A DNA stretch of 64,000 bases from Alicyclobacillus fastidiosus (GCF_026651875.1 NZ_CP104067.1:4826501-4890500); one strand, 5' to 3'; counted from the stretch's first letter, positions 35,058 through 44,202 are shown. Numbers and translations are program-made. Notes: generated by a model not told the origin, from the letters alone.

Positions 35058-36377
35058 TCCATAGATTTGCAGTTAGACCTGCTTCCATACGCCTATTATA
35101 ACACGCTTGGCTTCGACCCCGAACTCGTTGATTACGTAGATCACATTGACGACTCATTCCTGGACCTGCTCGTCGGACCCCTGTACGACAAGAGAGGACG
35201 CAGACCCGCATCTCCAATCGCCTATTTCCGGATGCACTATCTGTATTTCACTAGGCCGGAGATTACCTCATTCCGTCAATTGTGCAAACAGTTGCGAGAC
35301 CCAAAGAACCAGGCGTGGCGCAGCTTCATCGGTGTACCCAATCCAGCAAAGGTTCCGTCACACCAGAGCCTGAGTGACTTCCGTAACAAAGTAGGGCCGG
35401 ACGTATTCGAACAAATTCGTGACGAGTTTATACGTCAATCCATTCACATGGAGGGATTCATCCAGGACACCCTCGCCGCTATTGACTCTCGTCCGATTTA
35501 CGCCAATGTCAACGGATACAAGAAAAAACGCTGCGATTGTGAGGTTAAGTCAGTTTGCACATGTGAAAAAACGTTTTCTGACCCGGACGCCACCTATGGG
35601 GCACAGCGCAGCAAGGTGAACCAGAACCGTTTCTTCGTTGGTTACCGGAAGCACTCGATTGCAGTAAGAACATCTCAAGGACCTGTGGCCTTGTTGTCTA
35701 TCCTTAAGCCTGCGAATGTGGGCGACATTCGAGTGATGCTTCCACTGATAGAGAAACTCCGGCAGATTAACGAAATGCGCACTCAGTATCTCGTTGCCGA
35801 CATGGGTTACATAGATGCGGATGACCAGAAGGAGGCATACCACAAACACAGTATGGCTGTGGTTACAGGGTTTCGCAGTGGTATGGTGATGCCAGAGGAA
35901 TGTAATGAACATGGGCAACCTGAGTGCGAACAAGGCGAACGACTGATTTGGGATGGCTTTGACTGGAAAACGGCCACTTCCTGGTTTCGTGGGGACTCAG
36001 AGAAATGCCAGTCATGCCCGCTATCCGGGGTATGCAGCAGGCAATTCGAATTTTCCTTTGACGACAAACCGATTGCATACGGCCCGGTGCCACAAGGCAC
36101 CATGCTGCATGCCCAGATGCTTGATTTCAGAAGGCAGATTGAGCTGTCCTTTGCGCAAGAGTCCAATGAGTTGACAACAGTTATGAAACACAAGAAGGTG
36201 CCTGTACGAACAAACAAACGAGTACAGTCCTTCTTCACCATGCAGGATATATTCCAGCTCATGCAGGCGAGGATAGGTCACATTCGAGAGACCATGCTGC
36301 CTGATGACCACATAGAGCGAATTACACAAATGTATACAGTCCAGGCCGAGCAATTGAAACTCGATATCGCTGCATAG
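35049..36377 (+). CDS. IS1182-type DDE transposase
   Basis: A transposase of up to 442 aa with an N-terminal DUF772-type region (DPELVDYVDHIDDSFLDLL, RRPASPIAYFRMHYLYFTRP) followed by a DDE domain: the first aspartate in DTLAAIDSRPIYANV, the second in QYLVADMGYIDADDQKEA, and a cysteine cluster CQSCPLSGVC before the final part. The annotated GTG at 35049 lies on the ribosome site itself, so the true start is uncertain; TTG at 35067 or a non-standard codon could serve. The frame is intact, so the element may be active. Confidence 0.88.
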   Translation: MRFSIDLQLDLLPYAYYNTLGFDPELVDYVDHIDDSFLDLLVGPLYDKRGRRPASPIAYFRMHYLYFTRPEITSFRQLCKQLRDPKNQAWRSFIGVPNPAKVPSHQSLSDFRNKVGPDVFEQIRDEFIRQSIHMEGFIQDTLAAIDSRPIYANVNGYKKKRCDCEVKSVCTCEKTFSDPDATYGAQRSKVNQNRFFVGYRKHSIAVRTSQGPVALLSILKPANVGDIRVMLPLIEKLRQINEMRTQYLVADMGYIDADDQKEAYHKHSMAVVTGFRSGMVMPEECNEHGQPECEQGERLIWDGFDWKTATSWFRGDSEKCQSCPLSGVCSRQFEFSFDDKPIAYGPVPQGTMLHAQMLDFRRQIELSFAQESNELTTVMKHKKVPVRTNKRVQSFFTMQDIFQLMQARIGHIRETMLPDDHIERITQMYTVQAEQLKLDIAA

Positions 36378-36647
36378 GCAAGCAGAACCTGGAAAATAAA
36401 CAAAAGCCAATGTTACTGACAAGGGGTTCGTGCGCCCATTTTCAAGGGTGAGCAGGCAATGTGTTCCCATACGGAGGCATTCACCAAATTACCAAGTAAA
36501 CTTATCCCATATCAGGAAGCCTGTATTCATGTATTTGGCTAGACATTTACTCGAATCGGATGCTTTTCGGACAACCTCTTATATATATTTAGATGTGCGG
36601 AGAATCCCTACGTCAGATTTCCAAACCCATGGGATACGTATTTGACA

Positions 36648-36779
36648 TTACCCATTTCTGAACTGCTCTGTAGAACGAAAATTAAACCGAACACCGTATC
36701 CGTGTACATCACAACCGGTCAGCGAACCGGTGATTCCAACAGACAGTGTCAATAGCCACAGTGTCTGTTTTGACTTCAT
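36648..36779 (-). CDS. Small putative lipoprotein (43 aa)
   Basis: An ATG at 36779 with GGGAGG eight bases upstream opens a 43-codon frame: a basic start MKSKQ, a hydrophobic stretch TLWLLTLSVGITGS and a lipobox LTGC with the cysteine at residue 23, then about 20 polar residues ending FRNG. This is a standard lipoprotein signal with a very short mature part. It stops 65 bases before the IS1182-like element, so the gene may be naturally tiny or shortened. Function unknown. Internal palindromes (ACCGGT twice; AACAGACA/TGTCTGTT) fall within its coding sequence. Confidence 0.6.
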   Translation of the reverse strand: MKSKQTLWLLTLSVGITGSLTGCDVHGYGVRFNFRSTEQFRNG

Positions 36780-37336
36780 TTTAGTCGCCTCCCGAATAAA
36801 ATGGATTGTCAGTAAATTTGCCCGTCAATACACAGACCCATCCAAAGAAAATTTGACCATATGATCCGAAAACCACTCTTATGAAAGTCCATCGAAACGC
36901 GGAGCGTGAACATTGGAACATCAAAAGGACAGCCGCTCGGCAATACGGCTGCCTTGGAGGAACGATGCGCAATTGAAACGTCTTAGGCACGTCATCCGTC
37001 GATACCCGTGATTATATAGGCACCATGTGAAGCTCAGATGGAGGCGTTTAGAGCGTAACGGAAAGCGGAAATCATCTCGTGTAGGTTTTCGAAATACGTT
37101 GGTTAAAGTGCATAAAACCTTGTACAAAAGCAAAAGGGTACCGTGTGAAACGATACCCTGACAATGGTACTGGCACCTTGATGCCTGTTCACCATATTCA
37201 CGCTTTCTGTCGTCTTTTATGCTCAGTTCTTAGCACTTTATAAGTGATTATTATGATACACCTAAAACTAAGGTCGTTGGTTTCTAGTGTTTCATTGTGA
37301 AGCTGCCTCCTCTTGTGTGACAAGGATAACGCAGCC
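36780..37336. other. 557-base gap without a supported gene
   Basis: No reading frame with a ribosome site or recognisable product was found on either strand. An imperfect hairpin GGGTACCG/CGATACCC lies at about 37137-37158. The region upstream of the small lipoprotein (36780 onward) must carry its promoter. The rest may be decayed sequence around the IS insertion. Confidence 0.45.
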
Positions 37337-37942
37337 TTAGAAAAACTGCTCTATTCCAATTAAAATAAGTAGTACTCCTGCAACAATTGTCGCATGATCA
37401 CCCAATCGATTGGCCGCGAATTTTTTACCTATTAACGTACCTACCCAAAGCAACAAAAAGCTAAAAATCCCAACAAAAAATGACGTATATAGGATACTCA
37501 ACTTGGTAATTCCAGCATCAAAGCCCCCAGCTAGTGCATTCATCGACAGAGCAATCCCTAAAATTATAGACTCAGTAAAACTAATGTGGTTGTTCTTATT
37601 GAAGTCTGCCTCCTCTGGGCTACGAATAATTCTGACGATTTTACTGCGGCTTTGCGGATGTGGTTTACGCGCAAAAAAGGGTTGAAGCAGCACACCAACC
37701 CCAACGCAAATAATGACTATAGCGCCAACTAAATTGTCAATAAACGAGGGTACCCAATGGGTGATCACGTTACCGAACAAACCTGCAATTAAAGTCCCTG
37801 CAAAAGAGATAATCGCAATCACTAAGTTTGGAAGCCAAGGAATTCGGACCCGACGGACTCCGTAAGCCACACCTACGCCACCGTTGTCTAAATTGGATGC
37901 AAGCCCAATCCAGATTATCTCAAGCAGTGGAGAGACATGCAT
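37337..37942 (-). CDS. ytaF: YtaF-like sporulation membrane protein (MntP fold)
   Basis: A 201-aa membrane protein with six helices in two repeats. The first helix holds GLASNLDNGGVGVAYGVRRV and the fourth ALSMNALAGGFDAGI, the paired Asp/Asn-Gly-like motifs of the YtaF/MntP family. Between the repeats is a charged cytosolic loop (RKPHPQSRSKIVRIIRSPEE). YtaF is a sporulation-associated membrane protein; MntP relatives export manganese, so cation transport is possible. The ATG at 37942 has GGTGG upstream. It stands alone between the IS region and the lipase-like gene. Confidence 0.8.
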   Translation of the reverse strand: MHVSPLLEIIWIGLASNLDNGGVGVAYGVRRVRIPWLPNLVIAIISFAGTLIAGLFGNVITHWVPSFIDNLVGAIVIICVGVGVLLQPFFARKPHPQSRSKIVRIIRSPEEADFNKNNHISFTESIILGIALSMNALAGGFDAGITKLSILYTSFFVGIFSFLLLWVGTLIGKKFAANRLGDHATIVAGVLLILIGIEQFF

Positions 37943-38053
37943 ACGTTCACCACCCAATCTCACTGTTCTGTTTGCAAACTATGCACCATGGCTTACTCAG
38001 GTGCCATGACGCACTTCATGAGATCGGCGCATATGATTGTATGCATTACATCT

Positions 38054-38092
38054 AAAAAAAGACCTAATCCACTCACGAGGAGGGAATAGGCC
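38054..38092 (-). terminator. Terminator of the lipase-like gene
   Basis: On the minus strand GGCCTATTCC and GGATTAGGTC form an imperfect stem followed by seven T residues (plus-strand A-run 38054-38060), just after the 38128 stop. Confidence 0.7.
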
Positions 38093-38127
38093 ATACGCCT
38101 TGAACACACACGTGCCTTAGACGGCTC

Positions 38128-39030
38128 TTAGTTTTGTGGATAAAAGTATCCATAAAAGTTGTACATTTGGTGTTTATCGTAGATGGACTCGTTTGCCATC
38201 TTGTTAGGGACTTCAATTTCTTGACCAAGAGAAGTGCCGAAGTGACTAAAAATATCCCCTTGGAAATGATAATCCTTTACATTGAAACCATATATTGAAT
38301 CCGGTCGAAACCCAGTTCCGATTGAATTAAATACAGTTGCACTGACTGCCTGCCACGAATGGGTGTTGCCTGACTCGTAAAGATACAGTTGTTGAGCTAA
38401 CCATCCCCCTATTGAGTGCCCGGTGAAAATAACATGATACGAACCACTCGGTAGTGATTTTCTCACATTAGAAGCGAATTGTTCTGCAAGTCTAAGCTGA
38501 GCAACAGAACCCTGAATATCTAAATAGATACCCGCGTCCGAGACTAAATCTCGAGCATCATCCGTACCGCGATACGCGATGATGACCGTATTCCCCTGCT
38601 CGAATGCGATTGCATAAAATCCATAAGTTGGTTCGCTGTTTTCCACGTCAATAATTTTCCAATTATTCAAATCCGAAAAGAACCTTTGATCAGCCTGTCC
38701 ATATGACAAATGCCAATCCAATCCGTTAACTTTCCTAATCTGTTGGGATATCCCTGACGGACCCATCCCACTTTTAGCCAAACTGCCTACCTGTCCTAGG
38801 GTATCCCCAACATAGGAGTCTAGATTCGAATAAGAGATGTCCGTCATTTTCATAAGTACCCCATCATACACACCATCCGTTGTACCAGGTTCCTCCCACC
38901 TGTGTTGAGTAGTGGGCGAGGGGCTTGACATGGCGACGGCATTCACGTTTATAAAACGCGCCGATGCTACAGAAAGAACGGCGACAATGATGAGTACACA
39001 GAAACTCCTCCAAGAGGATATCAATTTCAT
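38128..39030 (-). CDS. Secreted lipase-like alpha/beta hydrolase
   Basis: A 300-aa exported protein: signal peptide MKLISSWRSFCVLIIVAVLS, then a class-3-lipase-like hydrolase. VIIAYRGTDDARDLVSDAG is the typical approach to the oxyanion region, and the nucleophile serine sits in IFTGHSIGGWLAQQLY. Candidate acid and histidine residues are in the C-terminal third (DIFSHFGTS). This resembles the lipase-3/Mbeg1-type family acting on phospholipids or other esters; the true substrate is unknown. The ATG at 39030 has no strong ribosome site. A clear terminator follows. Confidence 0.78.
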   Translation of the reverse strand: MKLISSWRSFCVLIIVAVLSVASARFINVNAVAMSSPSPTTQHRWEEPGTTDGVYDGVLMKMTDISYSNLDSYVGDTLGQVGSLAKSGMGPSGISQQIRKVNGLDWHLSYGQADQRFFSDLNNWKIIDVENSEPTYGFYAIAFEQGNTVIIAYRGTDDARDLVSDAGIYLDIQGSVAQLRLAEQFASNVRKSLPSGSYHVIFTGHSIGGWLAQQLYLYESGNTHSWQAVSATVFNSIGTGFRPDSIYGFNVKDYHFQGDIFSHFGTSLGQEIEVPNKMANESIYDKHQMYNFYGYFYPQN

Positions 39031-39365
39031 AAGTTTAACTATGATACGATTCCCCTATCTCTTAGGCATGCGAGTTGGCACCGTAGATACATGTTCCTTT
39101 ACCACCATAACACACGGAAGATGCTCTTATCACGGTAATAAGTGTCACAAAACGGTCCTCACACACATTTAACCAAGAACAAATCCTCGATGGTGTCCCA
39201 CTCGTTACATCCGAATTACGGATAAATTTGTGGTCCAGGAATGCCTTGGTTGTAGACGAGTGGTATCGTAGTATCCCTTGCTTGAGGCTAATTTCAGTGA
39301 CTTAATTGTAACCATGACCGGTCTGCGTACATCATCATCGTTGTCAAATGAACTAAGCCGCGGTT
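39031..39365. other. 335-base gap upstream of the lipase-like gene
   Basis: No gene supported. The lipase promoter should lie close to 39031. The far end holds the terminator of the next gene. Confidence 0.4.
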
Positions 39366-39392
39366 AAAAAACGCCACGGGATTCCCGTGGCG
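39366..39392 (-). terminator. Terminator of the SleB-like hydrolase gene
   Basis: CGCCACGGG (39372-39380) pairs with CCCGTGGCG (39384-39392) over a three-base loop, followed on the minus strand by TTTTTT. It starts seven bases after the stop of the 39400-40017 gene. Confidence 0.92.
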
Positions 39393-39399
39393 ATCTTCT

Positions 39400-40017
39400 T
39401 TATTGTGCAAACACTAGGTGGCCAAATTGCGCAATCGTCGGTTTAGACCATACCCAATTTCCTGCAGGTGTTTGGGCAGGGTTATAAAACACTAGCGCTC
39501 CAGGTACTTCCTCGGTACCATTCTGCAATACATCTTTTGCAGCCTCAATGCTTGACGCATCAGGTGTCGTGTAAATATATCCATTCGGAACGCTCGAGAA
39601 CTGGTATATCCCGTCGGTCTGTTGAAATACTACATCATATACACTGTTACCGCCGTATGAACCTGATTCCATACGGTGCATAATAACGTCACCGACGGCG
39701 ATTTGGGCCTGTAGTGATTCACCGCCGGCTTCAGCGTTGATCACGTGTTCCATCCAATATAGGTTTCCGGGTGTATCATAAGATTGGCTTCCGGTTGGCA
39801 ACACAAGTTGAGTGCCAACCTCCAAATCATTTGGATTGACGTTTGAGTTTGCATTTTCCATGGACTGAACTGAAATTCCATCCGCTTTAGAGATATTCCA
39901 CATCGTGCTGCCTGGTTGCACTGTAACGGTATTTGTAGCCGCAAAAGCGGAAGTCATTGTAAGACACGAAACTGCAACACCAGCAAATAATCCAACCATC
40001 GCTCGTGTAAAACGCAT
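39400..40017 (-). CDS. LysM-containing SleB/CwlJ-type cell-wall hydrolase
   Basis: A 205-aa exported protein. The signal peptide ends in TSAFAA; a LysM domain follows (VTVQPGSTMWNISKADGISV ... GTQLVLP) and then a hydrolase-2 domain with MEHVINAEAGGESLQAQIAV and VGDVIMHRMESGSYG, where the glutamate of NAEAGGE is the expected catalytic residue. SleB/CwlJ enzymes are lytic transglycosylases of spore cortex. The ATG at 40017 has GAGGAG at slightly long spacing. The pairing with a SleL-type gene upstream suggests a spore germination role. Confidence 0.88.
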   Translation of the reverse strand: MRFTRAMVGLFAGVAVSCLTMTSAFAATNTVTVQPGSTMWNISKADGISVQSMENANSNVNPNDLEVGTQLVLPTGSQSYDTPGNLYWMEHVINAEAGGESLQAQIAVGDVIMHRMESGSYGGNSVYDVVFQQTDGIYQFSSVPNGYIYTTPDASSIEAAKDVLQNGTEEVPGALVFYNPAQTPAGNWVWSKPTIAQFGHLVFAQ

Positions 40018-40539
40018 ATCGTAAAAACTCCTCTCGTTTTTTCGCCTTCGAGGTTAGTTGTCGGGTTCGGATGACGAGACACCCGTCGAATGATTCACCC
40101 CAAGCCCCTTTTCAGGAACAAGAAATCCCCCGTACACCGTGCTGGCGATTCGGCAAGTCGTGAACACTGTGAAAGATTGTAACAGGATATGGACCGAACA
40201 AAAACACACGGATATTTGAATGAAATATATATTTTACCAACGTATTTCGAGCACGGAGTGCCAACACCATTGTCAAACAGTGTGGTCTTGAGACAATGCT
40301 CTGTGCGAAACATCCGTTATGATACTGTGTTTGGACGAAATGCGGTGTACCTTACGAACAAACTTTTTTATTGAGAAATTTCTTGAAAGGGTTCCAACTA
40401 TTGAGGAGTCAACACGCGCACTCTCTAAGGTTTTGGGGGTAGTTTTGCGGGGTTAACCGCTAATTTGGGTTTAACAATTTGTTGGCTGATTACTCACCAA
40501 GGAGGATTCACAAATCAAAATACAATATGAACAATGTCG
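40018..40539. other. 522-base gap between two cell-wall hydrolase genes
   Basis: AT-rich, with no frame that has both a ribosome site and a recognisable product. A 72-codon minus frame (40095-40313) is rejected. The SleB-like gene promoter must lie near 40030-40150, but no clear hexamers were found. Confidence 0.4.
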
Positions 40540-41808
40540 TCATACGATTTGAAAATTATTCCGGATGAGTGGATTGAATTGCGGGAAGCTTTGGCTGATC
40601 TCCCACTGTGCAATCCCAGGGAGGTTATACTTCTTAACCAACTGTAGTTTTACTTGTATACTGCGTACGTCTTCAAACCAGACTATGTGCTCTGCCCCTT
40701 GCTGATCAACATATCGGAACGAAGGAGACATACTGGTAGTATCAAAGAAAATGGACGAGCCTTGTTGCATTGCAATGTCAATGGCATCTTGAGCACTGAC
40801 GACGGTCGCGGCCTCGTTTAAATCATATGGCAAGACCCAATCGTATCCATATCGAATTACCCCCAGAAGGACCTGAACTCGAGGCACGACGGAAAGGGCG
40901 TACTGAATCGTGCTCTCGACATTGTGAAACGCTGCGATCGGACCCGGCTCACCTGTAGCCCAGTGCCAGTTGTACGCCATCAAAATGAGGTGGACCGCGT
41001 GCTCTGAGAGCGTGGCATAGTCATATGGCCTAAGTAAAGGGTTGGCTGCATCTGTTGCACTCCTTATAGGCATGACTGATACAAACAAACGGCGGTATGA
41101 AGGCAATAGTCGGGCTGAAAGTTCACTAAGAAACTGCTCAAATATATTACTGTCACCCGGTGGAATATTCTCAAAGTCTATCACAACCGCTCGATACCCT
41201 TGACTGGTTACCACATTCATCACTTCAGATATGTACTGCGCTCGCATACTTGCACTTGACAACATTGCATGAACGGCACTCGAATTAAAACCTTCCCCCG
41301 TCCAATTCGAAAACACAGCAGCCGGATTCGTGCGGGTTTGGCGGATGGATTGCAAAGCAATTTGGTCGTTTGCCGGCAAGATTGCCCCTGTTTGATCCAT
41401 ACCGTACCCAAAGGGTGCTATATATGTGTTGTACGGAGCATTACTCAGAACGTTTATTCGATCTTGATCTGTTCCCGTCAACTCCAGAAATCCCAACACC
41501 GTAATCGATGACCTAACGATTTCCGGAAATCTCAGAATACTTCCGATTTCGATAGCATTTCCACTGACTTGTGGATTCAATGTGCGGATTGTATTTAGGG
41601 AGAGTCCATATCGCTTTGCTATATTCAACAACGTGTCTCCTGGCATGACCACGTAACTTGTACGATTTGTCGGAATCAAGATAGATTGATTAGGGACTAT
41701 ACTGGCGGACGACAGTTGGTTGACTTGCACCACAGACTGAACGGACACTCCGTACTGCTCAGCGATACGGAATAATGTCTCCCCTGTTTGAACCACATGA
41801 ATTTCCAT
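40540..41808 (-). CDS. SleL/YaaH-type spore cortex hydrolase (two LysM + GH18)
   Basis: A 422-aa protein without signal peptide, as in spore-coat SleL/YaaH. Two LysM domains occupy residues 2-47 and 50-96 (VQTGETLFRIAEQYGV; MPGDTLLNIAKRYGL), then a glycoside hydrolase 18 domain with the active-site strand GYRAVVIDFENIPPGD, whose glutamate is the acid/base, and LILMAYNWHW in the middle. SleL is an N-acetylglucosaminidase acting on cortex muramic-lactam peptidoglycan during germination. GGAGGAGG precedes the ATG at 41808. Probably expressed late in sporulation from an unseen sigma promoter. Confidence 0.9.
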   Translation of the reverse strand: MEIHVVQTGETLFRIAEQYGVSVQSVVQVNQLSSASIVPNQSILIPTNRTSYVVMPGDTLLNIAKRYGLSLNTIRTLNPQVSGNAIEIGSILRFPEIVRSSITVLGFLELTGTDQDRINVLSNAPYNTYIAPFGYGMDQTGAILPANDQIALQSIRQTRTNPAAVFSNWTGEGFNSSAVHAMLSSASMRAQYISEVMNVVTSQGYRAVVIDFENIPPGDSNIFEQFLSELSARLLPSYRRLFVSVMPIRSATDAANPLLRPYDYATLSEHAVHLILMAYNWHWATGEPGPIAAFHNVESTIQYALSVVPRVQVLLGVIRYGYDWVLPYDLNEAATVVSAQDAIDIAMQQGSSIFFDTTSMSPSFRYVDQQGAEHIVWFEDVRSIQVKLQLVKKYNLPGIAQWEISQSFPQFNPLIRNNFQIV

Positions 41809-41914
41809 CGCGATCCCTCCTCCACATCATATGCAATATGGAGTGAATGGTACTCCTCCGTACCTAAACAGAACTTGCCTTTACTCGGCTTCGACAGTCG
41901 TAGATACACGAAAT

Positions 41915-41947
41915 CCCGAAACCCGTTGGTGCTTCTAGGGTTTCGGG
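41915..41947. terminator. Perfect 10-bp hairpin at the edge of the IS1634-like element
   Basis: CCCGAAACCC (41915-41924) pairs with GGGTTTCGGG (41938-41947). It lies 25 bases past the transposase stop and just outside the candidate IS end, and could terminate transposase transcription before the SleL gene. Confidence 0.6.
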
Positions 41948-41971
41948 ACTGTGGATAACTTCGTGTGGTGC

Positions 41972-43624
41972 CTACAGCGTATCTGTGGATATGTCCGAGA
42001 ACAACGGTGGATGTTCGTAACCCAGCGCTTTCAGGATTTGTGCCTGCTCCGGGGTTACTTCTGTTCGCTGCCGGACTCTGCCGCTACCAGCTTTGTAGGT
42101 TACAAGGTGCATCTCGTTCATGACAGAACGGATCTCTCGCCATGTGTGGCTAGTTCGGTTCTCTGCCACCCGAACCAAAAGTAACGAGAGCCAGCACAGT
42201 AGTACATGTGCCCGAATCCGCTCATTCTTCCTGTGGTACATCGGGCGCAATTCCATGGTCTGTTTCAGAGAACGGAATGCCGCCTCAACCTGCCAGAGCT
42301 GCTTGTATCCAAGGGCCACATCTTCCGCGGACAGTGTGTCGTCTGAGGTTCGGATCAGATACTTTCCGTCCAGTCGTTCCATCGCCTTAACCGCCTGGTG
42401 GTCAACTGTGAGATTGCCACGCTTGTCCGACTTCAAGTAACGCTTGAAGGTCGGGTGACTTTGCAATCGACAGTGCGCCTTGGTGTGTGCGTCGTTATCC
42501 AACTCCTTGAGTCGTGCGAGCTCTGCTTCCAGGGCCTTGAGGTGTGCCTCGCGCCGAAACGCATCTCGGCGAGCTTCATCTGGGTTGCGAACGAGCACAT
42601 ATCGGACCCGTGCCTCACCGTCTCCTACGACGATTTCCTTTATTTCAAGGTTATCCCGTATCGTTTTAAATCGCCCAGGACGAGACATGGCATCTTCGAC
42701 TGTCTGCTTCCCAGAGGTCATCTTCTCTCCAGCAATGTAATGCCCTCCGGCTTTCTGGAGTTCACGTAAATTGTCCTCCGAGCTGAACCCACGGTCGACG
42801 ACCGTAACGACGCGTCCGAGACGCCAGCCAATGAGGTCCTTCTTCACTTCTGGAATGACGGTCATGTCTGACGTGTTCCCTGGCCATACCCAACACCGCA
42901 CAGGGATGCCGTCTCGGGTCACTGCAAAACCAATTACGACCTGCGGTAAGTCCGGCCGGTGGTCCTTGGAGTAGCCGGGTTGCTTCAGACTGTCTTCTTC
43001 CGGCTCGTCATCCATTTCAAAGTAGCTTGACGTGGTGTCAAAGAACAGTAAGTCGACTTCCAGGTTCAACAAGTCGGCGACAGTCTCGAACACTTCTCTC
43101 TGGATGTCTACGTCCGATTCAATCAGGAAATCCATTGCACGGTACCCCTGGTGGACCTCAAAGTTCTCAACACCGGGGAGTGCGATGTCTCGCTTCACCC
43201 AGTCCTCCATGCCAAGCTTGCTCGAGGGGTCCAAGGCTCGATTGGCGACCATCGCAAAGATGGCCCGCTCTATCGGGGCTTCATATTTGCGCTGTGCCAG
43301 ACGCTTGGATATGGCTTGACCCACGCCAAGTTCATGCCACAACGAGTCGACGATATAAGCGGTGCCAAACGTTTTGCTATCGAGCAGACTCAACTGCACG
43401 CTATCCTTGGGCTCCGACGCAACGGGTTCATCACCAAGGAATCGTGAGATGCTCGCGGCAAGCCTCTTCAATCCATCCATGTCCACTTCATCTTCACGCC
43501 CGAAGTGGTAGAGGACTTTCGCTTGGGGATTGCCGGTCTTGGGATTGCGTTCATTATGGGCAAGCTGCACGTAGGACGTGACAGAACCGTTTTTATTTTT
43601 TCGTGATATCCGCCGTATGTACAT
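41972..43624 (-). CDS. IS1634-family transposase
   Basis: A 550-aa transposase of the IS1634 family. The N-terminus begins MYIRRISRKNKNGSVTSYVQ, typical for this group; the first catalytic aspartate is in DLLFFDTTSSYFE, the second in VVTVVDRGFSSEDNL, and the glutamate in LWQVEAAFRSLKQTMELRP. The frame is complete. The start codon is ATG at 43624 with only GATATCC nearby, so the ribosome site is weak. No passenger gene is present. Confidence 0.92.
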   Translation of the reverse strand: MYIRRISRKNKNGSVTSYVQLAHNERNPKTGNPQAKVLYHFGREDEVDMDGLKRLAASISRFLGDEPVASEPKDSVQLSLLDSKTFGTAYIVDSLWHELGVGQAISKRLAQRKYEAPIERAIFAMVANRALDPSSKLGMEDWVKRDIALPGVENFEVHQGYRAMDFLIESDVDIQREVFETVADLLNLEVDLLFFDTTSSYFEMDDEPEEDSLKQPGYSKDHRPDLPQVVIGFAVTRDGIPVRCWVWPGNTSDMTVIPEVKKDLIGWRLGRVVTVVDRGFSSEDNLRELQKAGGHYIAGEKMTSGKQTVEDAMSRPGRFKTIRDNLEIKEIVVGDGEARVRYVLVRNPDEARRDAFRREAHLKALEAELARLKELDNDAHTKAHCRLQSHPTFKRYLKSDKRGNLTVDHQAVKAMERLDGKYLIRTSDDTLSAEDVALGYKQLWQVEAAFRSLKQTMELRPMYHRKNERIRAHVLLCWLSLLLVRVAENRTSHTWREIRSVMNEMHLVTYKAGSGRVRQRTEVTPEQAQILKALGYEHPPLFSDISTDTL

Positions 43625-43663
43625 GTCTACATTTTAAAATCATATGTTCTACGAAGTCAACTA

Positions 43664-43692
43664 CTGTGGATAACAATACTAGTTATCCACAG
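43664..43692. repeat. Palindromic pair of DnaA boxes
   Basis: CTGTGGATAAC (43664-43674) and GTTATCCACAG (43682-43692) form a perfect 11-bp inverted repeat with a 7-base loop; each arm contains the DnaA consensus TTATCCACA. Further perfect boxes occur at 41950-41958 and 43770-43778. Confidence 0.75.
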
Positions 43693-43737
43693 AAATTCGC
43701 ATGTCTACAACTTTTCGTAAAAATGCCTACATAAAAT

Positions 43738-43770
43738 AACCGGAATTCCGCGCCGTTACGGGATTCCGGT
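43738..43770. terminator. Hairpin between the IS and the glutaredoxin gene
   Basis: AACCGGAAT near 43738 pairs with ATTCCGGTT near 43763-43771, with extra internal pairing CCG/CGG. It may terminate the glutaredoxin transcript coming from the right, although no clean U-run follows. Confidence 0.4.
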
Positions 43771-43974
43771 TATCCACAAATGCTTATAAACGGGTTGTAA
43801 CTGTCGAACCCGAGCTTTAAGAACTCATATTTTGTGATTCCACCACGTGAATATGTGACCGCTCGCGAGGTCGACAAAGAAGAAATCAAGTGTGTTGTTT
43901 GTCAACCTCGCCGAGACCATCTATGTCAATACAAGACCCGACCCATCAAATTGACCCATTCCACGAGATCAAGT

Positions 43975-44202
43975 TTAGCCCAAACCAATCATGGAACTGA
44001 TCTGATTGACATTGAAACCGATAATAGGCCGGCCATCAATTAGGAGTGTCGGTACTGTCTTACTGTTTACCAATGCGAGTTTCTTTGCTCCTTCTTCGGA
44101 AAAGGCATCAATTTCTCGATACTTCACCCCCCTCTCTTTGAAGAAGGATTTTGCACGGGTGCAGTGAGAACATGTTTTTGTTGTGATAATTTCGATCGTC
44201 AA
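43975..44202 (-). CDS. Glutaredoxin-like thiol-disulfide protein
   Basis: A 75-aa glutaredoxin/thioredoxin-fold protein with the redox motif TCSHC near the N-terminus (residues 9-13), followed by KSFFKERGVKYREIDAF, the cis-proline region TVPTLLIDGRPIIGF and a final helix. Length fits bacterial NrdH-type or mycoredoxin-like glutaredoxins. The start is TTG at 44202 with GAGGAG at good spacing; the longer ATG frame at 44295 would overlap the preceding small gene and lacks a site. It reduces disulfides in the cytosol; the partner is unknown. Confidence 0.85.
   Translation of the reverse strand: MTIEIITTKTCSHCTRAKSFFKERGVKYREIDAFSEEGAKKLALVNSKTVPTLLIDGRPIIGFNVNQISSMIGLG

Larger units (their letters stand above)
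34943..36578 (+). mobile_element. IS1182-like insertion sequence (about 1636 bp)
   Basis: Terminal inverted repeats GAGCGTGTCCGAAAAGC (left, 34943-34959) and GAGGTTGTCCGAAAAGC (right, read inverted, ending 36578) match at 15 of 17 positions. A direct repeat TTATA flanks both ends (34938-34942 and 36579-36583). One transposase gene is on the plus strand. Family assignment rests on the transposase; the exact outer bases could shift by one or two. Confidence 0.85.
41949..43692 (-). mobile_element. IS1634-like insertion sequence (ends provisional)
   Basis: The transposase gene is flanked by CTGTGGATAACT at 41949-41960 and its inverse AGTTATCCACAG at 43681-43692, the only matching inverted repeat I find at both ends. 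No target duplication is visible outside these positions, so the borders are provisional. The repeats contain perfect DnaA boxes. Confidence 0.55.

Noticed and set aside
36738..36769. AACAGACA/TGTCTGTT hairpin as a terminator
   Set aside because: It falls inside the first codons of the small lipoprotein gene and is more simply coding sequence.
36921..37133. 70-codon minus frame between the lipoprotein and ytaF
   Set aside because: Composition is not protein-like, with many Arg and Cys codons, and there is no start signal.
43664..43778. Replication origin suggested by clustered DnaA boxes
   Set aside because: Only a few boxes, no AT-rich unwinding region or dnaA/dnaN genes nearby, and they coincide with transposon ends.
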